This document shows, piece by piece, positions 34,327 to 42,038 of a stretch of 64,000 nt of DNA; the first letter of the stretch is position 1, and each line of letters begins with the position of its first letter. Location: positions 6,366,489-6,430,488 of the forward strand of contig CP102274.1 in NCBI GenBank assembly GCA_025149285.1. The letters are read 5' to 3'. The DNA comes from Hungatella hathewayi. GTDB taxonomy: Bacteria; Bacillota; Clostridia; Lachnospirales; Lachnospiraceae. Under the pieces are notes generated by a model. It worked only from the letters and a program-made list of their open reading frames with translations. It did not search any database and was not told the origin of the DNA. Position numbers and translations under genes: made by a program.

Positions 34327-34342
34327 GGGACTTCCCTGTCCC
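34327..34342 (-). promoter_or_regulatory. CsrA site 1, hairpin loop in the fliC leader
   Basis: On the minus strand GGGACAGGGAAGTCCC forms a 5-bp stem with GGGA in its loop. ACAGGGAAGT within it matches ACAnGGAnGT exactly. It lies 14 bases upstream of site 2, so one CsrA dimer could bridge both, as in Bacillus hag. Confidence 0.8.
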
Positions 34343-34434
34343 TCATAATAAATAAGTGCCTCCAATGTCGGACGGGCCCTGTCTGACACCGGACCGAGTT
34401 TCCAAAACATACCATCTTTTCCACTCTGTAATAT

Positions 34435-34462
34435 ATATCGTACGATTTTACTTTTTCCTTCA
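34435..34462 (-). promoter_or_regulatory. Sigma-28-like promoter of fliC
   Basis: On the minus strand TACGATAT (34435-34442) matches the sigma-28 -10 GCCGATAT in six of eight bases. A weak -35, TGAA, lies 16 bases upstream (34459-34462). Predicted leader length is about 130 bases. Confidence 0.65.
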
Positions 34463-34470
34463 TCGTAAAA

Positions 34471-34501
34471 GTGCACAAAAATCGCTTCGATTTTTGTGCA
34501 C
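34471..34501 (-). terminator. Intrinsic terminator after the carboxypeptidase gene
   Basis: A perfect 14-bp stem (GTGCACAAAAATCG and its complement) with a 3-base loop starts 1 base after the stop codon and is followed on the minus strand by TTTTA. It separates module 1 of the flagellar genes from the fliC promoter. Confidence 0.85.
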
Positions 34502-34502
34502 T

Positions 34503-35387
34503 CTATCCATAAAGACTTTCTTCAATATAAAACTCTTCCAGCGACAAATTATGTTCTTTCAAATACTGCGCCACCTCAACGCCCACATACCGGAAATGCC
34601 ACGGCTCATATCCAATCCCCGTGATTTCCTCTTTTCCTTCCTCATAACGCAGGGTAAATCCATAATCCTGCGCATGTTCCCGCATCCATTTCCCTTCGGG
34701 AGTCCTCTCAAACGCCCGTTCCAGCTGATGGTAGGATCGTGTATAAAAATCCACGGCCAATCCGAGGCAATGTTCACCCGAGCCTGGTATAGACAGTGTC
34801 TGACGGGCCAGCGCATTTGCTTCTTCCTTTGAATGCCCTTTTTTCACATACGACGAAACCTTTCTGTTAAACAGTTTCTCCTGTTTATCCAGGGTCCGGT
34901 AACCAGAACATACTACAGGCGACAGACCTTCCGCCTTCATGGCCTCCAACATCTTCATCAGCGGTTCGTAAATCCTCTCATCCACTGTTTGATCCGTTCC
35001 CGGCACATCCTTCAGCGTTACCGTATAATCTTCCGGTACCGGATACTCCGCATTGGTCAGGATCAGGCACCACATATCTTCCGGATTGATTACCAGCCCT
35101 TTTGATTCAGCACTTCCTCCGTCAGCAGTCTCCTCCATCGAACCGCCTTCCTTTAATTCCCCAGCCGGAGCATTCCGGTCCGAACTTTCCTGCATCAGTT
35201 TCTCTTCCCTGATCTCCACAGCTGCCACAGTCACAGCCTCTGCACGCTGTTCTGCCTCCGCTGCCTTTCGCTCCTGCACCGTAAAATGCGCTGAAATATA
35301 AAGAAGCATAAAAATAAGTAAAAATGTATATATCATAACCCGCCGGTTTCTAATCACCTTCCGGTTCTCCGGCTTCTTTTTTCCCAT
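34503..35387 (-). CDS. D-alanyl-D-alanine carboxypeptidase, VanY/M15B family
   Basis: Membrane-anchored zinc peptidase of 294 residues that trims the terminal D-Ala of peptidoglycan stem peptides. One N-terminal helix (VMIYTFLLIFMLLYISAHF) anchors it outside the membrane; a Glu-rich linker follows. The catalytic fold shows SGYRT, the zinc ligands H206 and D213 in GEHCLGLAVDF, catalytic E261 and zinc ligand H264 in EPWHFRY. It is the last gene of flagellar module 1 and may modify wall where the flagellum passes (inference). The nearby genes do not include vancomycin-resistance functions. Confidence 0.9.
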   Translation of the reverse strand: MGKKKPENRKVIRNRRVMIYTFLLIFMLLYISAHFTVQERKAAEAEQRAEAVTVAAVEIREEKLMQESSDRNAPAGELKEGGSMEETADGGSAESKGLVINPEDMWCLILTNAEYPVPEDYTVTLKDVPGTDQTVDERIYEPLMKMLEAMKAEGLSPVVCSGYRTLDKQEKLFNRKVSSYVKKGHSKEEANALARQTLSIPGSGEHCLGLAVDFYTRSYHQLERAFERTPEGKWMREHAQDYGFTLRYEEGKEEITGIGYEPWHFRYVGVEVAQYLKEHNLSLEEFYIEESLYG

Positions 35388-35424
35388 CTGTAACGTTTCC
35401 TCCTGCCAGCCGTATCCGATTCGC

Positions 35425-36075
35425 CTACCGAATCCTTCTCAACTGATCACTCTGCCTCTTCAATATATACCGATACAGCAGATCCTCCTGCTTCGTCGCC
35501 ATCTCCATAAACTCACATCCATACCCAAACTCTCCATCCGGCCGGTCAACGCTTCTGCGTACCTCACAGGTAAAGAGCATGGAATCTCCCATGGCGGGAA
35601 TCACAATATTAAAACGGTCTTTTATCTTGAATATTTCCCGGCTTCGGAACATGAGTCCGCCCAGGCTGATGTCCACCAGATGAACCTTTAAACCATTATA
35701 GTCTGTGGATTCCTCTTCCATGTCGAGGATATCATCCCCCCGCATACAGTTATAGATCACTCCCGTATCCCTGGTACTGATACGGAAATACTCCCGGCGC
35801 TCATCATTGGTCGCCTCGTTCAAGTCAATCACGCGGGCCAGCTTTGGGGACGATAAATAGACACGCCCGATCAATACCTTAAAACCGATCTGTGTGTTAT
35901 AAATCTCGATCTTGACCAGCAAATTATACGGTATGGAAGGGAGCTCATTTCTCGAACTGCCGATATCTATAAAATTCTTTCCGATCCGGTGCATAACTCC
36001 CATGGTGATTAAGTCGTTGTTTTTAGCCTTTATCACACAGGAAGATCCAACATATCCGTCTGACAAGTCAACCAT
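35425..36075 (-). CDS. PilZ-domain cyclic-di-GMP receptor, YcgR-like
   Basis: A 216-residue cytoplasmic protein with an N-terminal YcgR-like beta domain (residues 1-90) and a C-terminal PilZ domain. The c-di-GMP motifs are intact: RREYFR (R94-R98) and DISLGG (135-140). Such proteins act as motor brakes or cut motility when c-di-GMP rises (family knowledge). Its place between the FlhB-C homologue and the VanY gene, inside the flagellar operon, supports that role. ATG 36075 is preceded by GGGGG at loose spacing. Confidence 0.88.
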   Translation of the reverse strand: MVDLSDGYVGSSCVIKAKNNDLITMGVMHRIGKNFIDIGSSRNELPSIPYNLLVKIEIYNTQIGFKVLIGRVYLSSPKLARVIDLNEATNDERREYFRISTRDTGVIYNCMRGDDILDMEEESTDYNGLKVHLVDISLGGLMFRSREIFKIKDRFNIVIPAMGDSMLFTCEVRRSVDRPDGEFGYGCEFMEMATKQEDLLYRYILKRQSDQLRRIR

Positions 36076-36138
36076 ATCGCGTACCCCCGTTTATCTGTCA
36101 CATCAGTCTCTTTGTTTCCATTCTGTCATACTATAGCG

Positions 36139-36522
36139 CTATTTTGCAGATTCTTCATTTTTCTTACCAGAGGCCAGGTTTCTGCGGAGTCTTTCGCCTG
36201 CCCCGCTCTCCTTACCGCGAACCTGTGCAGCCGCCTCTGCCGCCGTCTCCGATCCCCGGATCGACGCCGAGGTCTCGATCAGCTTACAGTAAATGGCCGC
36301 CACCACCTCATATAGTTCCACCGGTATATTGCTCCCAACCTCCAGCATACAGAGAAGAGAGGCCGCACTGTCATCCTTAAATACCGGAATTCCCTTTTTC
36401 TCTGCAATATCTATGATATGCTCCGCCACAGTTCCATAACCGGAAGCGATAACAACCGGGGAAGCGTCTTCTTCTACGTTATATTTTAAAGCAACCGCCT
36501 TGTTTTTCTTATATTTTGACAT
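36139..36522 (-). CDS. Stand-alone FlhB C-terminal-domain protein (YlqH/FlhX-like)
   Basis: A 127-residue soluble protein matching the cytoplasmic C-terminal domain of FlhB: KAVALKYN, PVVIASGYGTVAEHIIDIAE, GIPVFKDDSAASLLCMLEVG and IPVELYEVVAAIYCK. The NPTH cleavage site and the membrane part are absent. An Arg/Glu-rich tail follows the domain. ATG 36522 has AAGGA at 9 bp and overlaps the preceding gene's stop by 14 bp. Stand-alone FlhB-C proteins can substitute for the cleaved FlhB domain in some bacteria. A full FlhB is also encoded (13532-14599). Confidence 0.85.
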   Translation of the reverse strand: MSKYKKNKAVALKYNVEEDASPVVIASGYGTVAEHIIDIAEKKGIPVFKDDSAASLLCMLEVGSNIPVELYEVVAAIYCKLIETSASIRGSETAAEAAAQVRGKESGAGERLRRNLASGKKNEESAK

Positions 36523-37972
36523 CCACACCCGTCCTTCTGTATGGAAGATTTTTAAATACGTCCATCAGCGAACGCACGTGGTCCAGTCCGCTGACCTCCA
36601 CTTCCGCCGCATGGTAGCCGTACTCCTCCATAATCTTTCTAAAATCCGGCGCCAGCCGCCCGAACACGGATGTATATGATTCCGGACAGTACAGATAAAA
36701 CTGCATTTCCCTGCCGGCCACCTTAAATTCTGCCTCCATCTGACCGATTCCCGGAATATCAAAGGTGATCAGTACATGGACATGGTCATCACGTTCCCGG
36801 TCCTGTTCCTGGCCGCCGCCTTCATCCTTCGGATCGATCCACAATTCGGAAAATGCCTTCATCCCCTGATACTCCACCGGTATGACAAAATGAAGCAGAG
36901 GCGTATAGTTGCAGGGGGACGAGAGAAGGCTTGTGATAATTTTTTCAATCTTCTCGCCGTTTAAACTGTTCATGGGTGTCTCCCGGTCCTGCTTACTGAT
37001 GATCTCTGCCAGGGTATCCATGATTCGGGAACGATTCTCCCTGTGTTCAGGGCTGCCAAACTGATTTACATAATCCTGCAGCAAATCTTTCAGCTGGTCC
37101 TTATCCTCCCGGCTGTTTACATGAATCAGCAGGTTTAACAGTGCCTCCTGCAGATAAGACTCGTTATCCTGATACCGCGACATATTATAAAGGAGGTTGG
37201 GTATCATCCGTTCCGTCTGGGGAGAGAATAAAACACTGTTCTCCAGTTCCTTCAGCGCATCTAAAATATCCGCCTTGGCTGCCTCCCATTCCGTCAGGCG
37301 GTTCTTAAGTCCCGCTCCGCGGTCTAACACACCGCTGTTTGGCTCTGCTCCGCCGTCTCCTCCGATCATGGCCCGGATCCGGTCCGACAGCATTCCAAAC
37401 GTTCCGGATAAATTCCGGCTTCCTGCCAGCTGACCGGACAGAAATTCCAGGCTGTTGGCCACGGAATCAAGCACATCATTTCTCGACACGCTTCCATTCA
37501 CCGCTTTCAGAAAATCAGCCATTTCCAGCCGCAGTTCCGGCTTCTCATTCAGCAAATTCCTCAGAAAATCAAACAGCGGCCCTTTAAACAGCGTTGACGC
37601 ATACTCCTGATCCACCAGTTCTCCCACAATATCATCGGGTTTGATGAGAAGCGCGTTAAACAGCTGTCTGATTTCCTGAGTCATGGTATTGTTATTCACT
37701 GGAAGAAGGCTGATAATCTCCTCCAGCATATAGATATTCTTTAGATAGTTGACCGTTACCGCCGGATCCTTCAAAAGGTTCATGAGCGTCGCAGCTCCGG
37801 CCTCCTTCTGGAACACGTTGTGCTGGCCCAGCAGCCCGCTTCCCGACGGGTTCTTTGTGATATGCCGGATCTCCTGCATATCGAATGGCACGGATGGGTC
37901 TTTCTGCGCCCTGTCGGGCTGAATGATATTCTTATTAATCACAGGGGACGTCACCCGTAAAATATCTGCCAT
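36509..37972 (-). CDS. Unrecognised flagellar-operon protein with FliK-C/YlqG-like end
   Basis: A 487-residue soluble protein. Residues about 50-330 are helical and rich in Leu/Asn with no motif I know. The last 110 residues (LLHFVIPVEYQGMKAFSELW, GIGQMEAEFKVAGREMQFYL, LRSLMDVFKNLPYRRTGVDVKI in parts) resemble the Flg_hook fold of the FliK C-terminus. It is translationally linked to the FlhB-C homologue downstream, as ylqG is to ylqH in Bacillus. The FliK-like reading is an inference; a true FliK lies at 49445-50845. Confidence 0.6.
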   Translation of the reverse strand: MADILRVTSPVINKNIIQPDRAQKDPSVPFDMQEIRHITKNPSGSGLLGQHNVFQKEAGAATLMNLLKDPAVTVNYLKNIYMLEEIISLLPVNNNTMTQEIRQLFNALLIKPDDIVGELVDQEYASTLFKGPLFDFLRNLLNEKPELRLEMADFLKAVNGSVSRNDVLDSVANSLEFLSGQLAGSRNLSGTFGMLSDRIRAMIGGDGGAEPNSGVLDRGAGLKNRLTEWEAAKADILDALKELENSVLFSPQTERMIPNLLYNMSRYQDNESYLQEALLNLLIHVNSREDKDQLKDLLQDYVNQFGSPEHRENRSRIMDTLAEIISKQDRETPMNSLNGEKIEKIITSLLSSPCNYTPLLHFVIPVEYQGMKAFSELWIDPKDEGGGQEQDRERDDHVHVLITFDIPGIGQMEAEFKVAGREMQFYLYCPESYTSVFGRLAPDFRKIMEEYGYHAAEVEVSGLDHVRSLMDVFKNLPYRRTGVDVKI

Positions 37973-39675
37973 TACCTGATTCCTTTCCTGATTTCTCCGT
38001 CAAGATAATAGAAAGAACAGCTTTCTTCCCGTTTTACTATGGTCATCCTGCAGTCCCCGATGTTGATCACGGTTCCCGGATGGACCTCGCCCGCCGTCAG
38101 CCGGCATTTGCCGACCTCCCGCAGCTGGCGCGCCAGATCTGCCGCCTGCGTCTTTAACCGTTTTTCCTTTAAATTGTGGATCGGAGCCTCCAGCTTGAGC
38201 TTTGCCAGACGCTCCTTCTGTCTCGGCGTTATACTGCCGTCTTTCAGCTTTCCATTCAGATAACTGATGTCCTTTGCTGTCTCCGCCTGCTTCCTGGAGA
38301 CGGCCACCAGGTCAGCACTGATTTTCTCCACTTCCTCCATCAGCTGAGGCGTCACCCCCAGCGTCACCACCGTTGAAACATGGCTGGAGGCTCCCACGGT
38401 CTTTACATTCATGCAGTTATGAACCGCGCAGCTTCCGGCGATAAATGCCCCTCGCTTCCCGATCAGCGTAAGATCATGGCCGCAGGAGACCTCCGAGTTG
38501 ATAATATACTCAGCCTGAATGTTGTGCTGCGCATAAATGGTGCAGTCTTCCAGAAATTTTGCAGTAATATCCACTCCGGCTTCCAGAATGCCGCTCTTCA
38601 TTCCCCGCATCCCCTTATGGAGCAGAATACTTCCGCCCGCCTGCAGGGCCGCTCCTTCCACAATTCCCATGAACGTGATATCGCCCTTGGCCTTAACAGT
38701 ATATCCTTCGAAAACATCGCCATGGATGGTGACGCTTCCGGTAAAATCAATATTTCCTATGGAGTTATCCACATTTCCCGATACAACAAAGACATTTTCC
38801 ACCTGAAATCTGCCGTTCCGGAAGGTTAAGTTGCCTTCGCAGGCGGTCAGAAGCCTGTCGCGCTCCGGCGAATAGACAACATTTTTTCCCTGTGGTATTG
38901 GAGGCATTGTGCCGTTCTTTCCCCTGACTGGCTGTCCGAAGACATCCATCCCGTCCTGAGGTTCGGTAGGCATCGTCAGTTCGCAGACGAGTTCCCCCTT
39001 TCCTACATTGTGAATCAGGTTCATACTCTTAAAATCAATGCCGCCATTCCCTTTAGAGGCATACTTTATTTTAGCCTCCCGCGGAAAATAATCCTTAATG
39101 CGGCCGTCATTTCCATCGACCGCCGGAGTACCTCTGGCAATGATAAACATCTGGCGGTATAAATGTTCAGCCGCAATGGTGCTTACCTTTTCCTCATCGA
39201 TTCCATGAATGATTCGATGGGCTTCCAGTTCCTGTTCAATCCGCTCCCGGGTGATATCCCTGCCGCCGCCTGACGGCTCGATCAACATTACGGAGACAGC
39301 CATACGGTCATCGGACACCGTCAGTTCAATCCCGGCGTCACGGCATTCTTCCTCACCGGAACTTTTACCGCCGCCATCACGGTCTGTTCCGGTTTCCACG
39401 TCTTCTCCGGCTTCCACGTCTTCTTCCGCCTCCGCGTCTTCCGCATGATCCGCCTCCTCAGAGCCGTTTTCGCCTGCCAGCTCTCTTTCCAGCCGTTCTC
39501 TGCGCGTTCTTTCCGCATCATTCCAGTCTTCCACCGTCTCGATACGCTGATCCGTCTCCGCCTTCGGTTTTTGATCCTCTGTATATGGCCGGACTTCACG
39601 CTCTTTTGTCTCGTCTTCCTCTCCATTGTCGAGGAATTTTGAAAACATGCTAAAAATCAGGCTCTTTTCGCTCAT
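37972..39675 (-). CDS. FapA-family (DUF342) protein with acidic N-terminal region
   Basis: A 567-residue cytoplasmic protein. Residues about 180-440 form a DUF342/FapA beta-helix, recognisable from DGMDVFGQPVRGKNG, GNVDNSIGNIDFTGSVTIHG and KGDITFMGIVEGA repeats. A helical part with KISADLVAVSRKQAETAKD follows. The first 120 residues are strongly acidic and low-complexity. Family members affect flagella or polar proteins in several bacteria, without a settled biochemical role. It shares one base with the next gene, so the two are coupled. Confidence 0.85.
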   Translation of the reverse strand: MSEKSLIFSMFSKFLDNGEEDETKEREVRPYTEDQKPKAETDQRIETVEDWNDAERTRRERLERELAGENGSEEADHAEDAEAEEDVEAGEDVETGTDRDGGGKSSGEEECRDAGIELTVSDDRMAVSVMLIEPSGGGRDITRERIEQELEAHRIIHGIDEEKVSTIAAEHLYRQMFIIARGTPAVDGNDGRIKDYFPREAKIKYASKGNGGIDFKSMNLIHNVGKGELVCELTMPTEPQDGMDVFGQPVRGKNGTMPPIPQGKNVVYSPERDRLLTACEGNLTFRNGRFQVENVFVVSGNVDNSIGNIDFTGSVTIHGDVFEGYTVKAKGDITFMGIVEGAALQAGGSILLHKGMRGMKSGILEAGVDITAKFLEDCTIYAQHNIQAEYIINSEVSCGHDLTLIGKRGAFIAGSCAVHNCMNVKTVGASSHVSTVVTLGVTPQLMEEVEKISADLVAVSRKQAETAKDISYLNGKLKDGSITPRQKERLAKLKLEAPIHNLKEKRLKTQAADLARQLREVGKCRLTAGEVHPGTVINIGDCRMTIVKREESCSFYYLDGEIRKGIR

Positions 39676-39713
39676 GGGATTCCCCCCTTTTAAGTAAATA
39701 CTGCAAGTTACGA

Positions 39714-40493
39714 TTAGCGAAGATTATTAATCATTTCCTCCATCTGGTCCGCGGCGCTGACAATCCGGCTGTTCAGTTGAAACGCCCTCTGCGCCTGCAG
39801 CAGATTGATCATTTCCGTGGGGACATACGTACTGGACAGCTCCAGCGTTCCCGTAAGCAGCCTGCTTCCCGCCTGAGTCTCATCCATGTCTTCAATAGGA
39901 ATCCATTCTCCGGAAGCGGCTCCCGTACTGTATAAATTTTTCCCTACCGGGACGAGGCCATCCGGATTCTCACACGTATACAAACCGATCACCTCACTGA
40001 GACCGCTCAAATCCAGTTCATTGGTAAACTGCTTCTTTCCATTACTTTCCTCGACCGTCTTATATTCCAGCTCGATCCGGTCCCCGTCACGGCTCAGCAC
40101 ATAATGCCCGTCTCTCGTTGTGAGATAGTTGCCTTCATCCGTTGCTGATATCTGGAACGAGCCATCTCTGGTATAGTATGGTTCCTCTGCATCTTCATTC
40201 TCGGATTCCACTGCAAAATACGCTTTACCAAGAATAGCAAAGTCCAGCTCCCGCTCTGTCTTTTCAAAGATCCCCTGTTCAAACACGGTCTCCGCGCCAT
40301 TGGTCTTCACGCCGTGGCCCACCATCTGATTTGCATTTTTCGTATCCATCTGCGTATAAAGCAGGTCATCAAAGGAGCTGCGCAGTACCTTGTAGCCCGG
40401 AGTACTGACATTTGCCATATTATTGGCAGTCACATCAAGCTCCGACTGAAATGCATTCATCGCTGATACTGCAGTGTAATAAGATATGTTCAT
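39714..40493 (-). CDS. flgG: Flagellar rod protein, FlgG/FlgF family (second copy)
   Basis: Distal-rod family protein of 259 residues. The N-terminal motif is LDVTANNMANVSTPGYKVLR and the C-terminal motif is VPTEMINLLQAQRAFQLNSR, which favours FlgG over FlgF. It follows a sister gene by 13 bp. Gram-positive bacteria use two such proteins (FlhO/FlhP in Bacillus) for the distal rod. Confidence 0.88.
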   Translation of the reverse strand: MNISYYTAVSAMNAFQSELDVTANNMANVSTPGYKVLRSSFDDLLYTQMDTKNANQMVGHGVKTNGAETVFEQGIFEKTERELDFAILGKAYFAVESENEDAEEPYYTRDGSFQISATDEGNYLTTRDGHYVLSRDGDRIELEYKTVEESNGKKQFTNELDLSGLSEVIGLYTCENPDGLVPVGKNLYSTGAASGEWIPIEDMDETQAGSRLLTGTLELSSTYVPTEMINLLQAQRAFQLNSRIVSAADQMEEMINNLR

Positions 40494-40506
40494 CCGTTAT
40501 TTCCTC

Positions 40507-41247
40507 CTACAGCTTCCCGATTTCTGAAGCCGACTTCTGGTTCATCTGATCGATAATCGTAAGCGCCCGGCTGCAGGACTGAAATGCCCTCTGGACTTCC
40601 ATGGCGCGCGTCATCTCGGAGTTTAAATTCACGCCGGATTCCTCCAGCTTCCCCTGAAAGACCTCCGGATACACCTGGGTCAGGGCCACACCGTTTTCCG
40701 CACCGTATGTACCGTTATCGTAAAAGGTCAGATTATCGTAATTGTCAGGAACCACAATCTGAATCTGCTCCAGTTCGCCATTCTCATTATCGTAAATAAT
40801 TCCATTCTCTCCCACACGGAAACCGCCCTCTTCCACCTGGATCGGACCGCCGTCTCCCATGACCTGGCCAACGCCCTTTAAGACCAGATAACCGTCCTCA
40901 TCCTGAGTAAAATGACCGTTGCGTGTCAGATACTGCCGGTCCTCGCCCTGAATCACGAAGAGGCCGTCGCCGCTGATGGCCATATCAAAATTCTTTCCGG
41001 TATCCACCAGCGCTCCCTGCCTGTGGGTCGTCATCTCCCGCTCTGCCAGGGAAATGGTGGATCCGCCGCCGATCGCTGTGGTCTGTCCATTCATCTGACG
41101 CACCAGCTGCTCGTCAAAGGTGGTCTTCACCAGCCGTTTGCTCCGGTATCCGCTGGTCTTTACATTTGCGATATTATTGGCTGAAATGTTAAGCGCCCTC
41201 TGGTTCATCAGCACGCCCGAGGCGGCCGTATAAAATCCTGAAAACAT
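40507..41247 (-). CDS. flgF: Flagellar rod protein, FlgF/FlhO family (first copy)
   Basis: Rod protein of 246 residues. MFSGFYTAASGVLMNQRALN and ISANNIANVKTSGYRSKRLV are the rod N-terminus; the end is LNSEMTRAMEVQRAFQSCSR. ATG 41247 was chosen because it gives the family start and has AGGAAA upstream; the open frame to 41322 overlaps fliA. It lies 8 bp after fliA and 13 bp before the second rod gene. Confidence 0.88.
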   Translation of the reverse strand: MFSGFYTAASGVLMNQRALNISANNIANVKTSGYRSKRLVKTTFDEQLVRQMNGQTTAIGGGSTISLAEREMTTHRQGALVDTGKNFDMAISGDGLFVIQGEDRQYLTRNGHFTQDEDGYLVLKGVGQVMGDGGPIQVEEGGFRVGENGIIYDNENGELEQIQIVVPDNYDNLTFYDNGTYGAENGVALTQVYPEVFQGKLEESGVNLNSEMTRAMEVQRAFQSCSRALTIIDQMNQKSASEIGKL

Positions 41248-41255
41248 ATGGTTTC

Positions 41256-42032
41256 CTATCCTCTCACATATTCTTCCAGACTGCTCTTTAATTTTTTCAT
41301 TGCTTTTGTGTGAATCTGGCACACTCTTGACTGGCCGATCCCCATAATTTCGGCAATCTCCGAATACTTCAGTTCCTCATAGTAATAGAGTGAAACGACG
41401 AGCCGTTCCTTATCTCCCAGCGCTTCCACCGCCTCCGCCAGCGTTCTCTGAAGGTCCCTGTAAAACAGGCTTTCCTCCGGCTTCGTGTCAATGTCCGTGG
41501 CTTCCAGTTTGTCTTTTGCAATCACACCTGTCATATCCTGCAGCACTGCCTCAAAGGAGAGAACCGCCGCATGGTTCATATACGTTAAGTGCTTCTCCAC
41601 CTTTTCCACGGGAATATCCAGGAAGTCCGCGACTTCATCCGCCTCCGGTTCCCGCATCTTCTCGTGGGCCAGCATGGAATACGCCTCGTCCACCTTTTTC
41701 TGAAAACTGCGGGCCCGGTGAGGCACCCAGTCCTGACTTCTGATATAATCAATCATCGCCCCGCGCACACGGATAAATGCGTACGTCTCAAACTGGGCTC
41801 CCTTCGACGCATCGTACCGGTCGAGGCACTCCATCAGCGCCAGAACCCCCTGGTCGATCAAATCCTCCTCTTCCGTAAAGCTGCCCGCCATGCCGCGAAG
41901 CTGCGCCGCCGCGGAACGGACGATGGGGAGGAAATGGACGATAAGCTTATTCCGCAGCTCCTGGCTTCCGTTTTTTAAGTAAACCGAAAGTACCGTCTTT
42001 CCTTCTTCTCTGCTCATCTGTTCCATCTGCAT
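41256..42032 (-). CDS. fliA: RNA polymerase sigma-28 factor FliA/SigD
   Basis: Flagellar sigma factor of 258 residues that drives late genes. Region 2 has DLIDQGVLALMECLDRYD and FETYAFIRVRGAMIDYIR; region 4 has ALGDKERLVVSLYYYEELKY and IAEIMGIGQSRVCQIHTKA. It is held by FlgM, encoded at 28419-28721. Its likely targets in the window are the fliC and flgM promoters, which share CGTACGATA. ATG 42032 is preceded by AGAGGTAA. Confidence 0.96.
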   Translation of the reverse strand: MQMEQMSREEGKTVLSVYLKNGSQELRNKLIVHFLPIVRSAAAQLRGMAGSFTEEEDLIDQGVLALMECLDRYDASKGAQFETYAFIRVRGAMIDYIRSQDWVPHRARSFQKKVDEAYSMLAHEKMREPEADEVADFLDIPVEKVEKHLTYMNHAAVLSFEAVLQDMTGVIAKDKLEATDIDTKPEESLFYRDLQRTLAEAVEALGDKERLVVSLYYYEELKYSEIAEIMGIGQSRVCQIHTKAMKKLKSSLEEYVRG

Positions 42033-42038
42033 AAACCG

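Noticed and set aside
34296..34478. A 61-residue N-terminal extension of flagellin
   Set aside because: This stretch is the untranslated leader: it contains the CsrA hairpin and the ribosome site, and flagellins begin MRIQHN.
34503..35387. Vancomycin-resistance determinant
   Set aside because: No vanH, vanA-type ligase, vanX or vanRS genes are near; VanY-type carboxypeptidases are common housekeeping enzymes.
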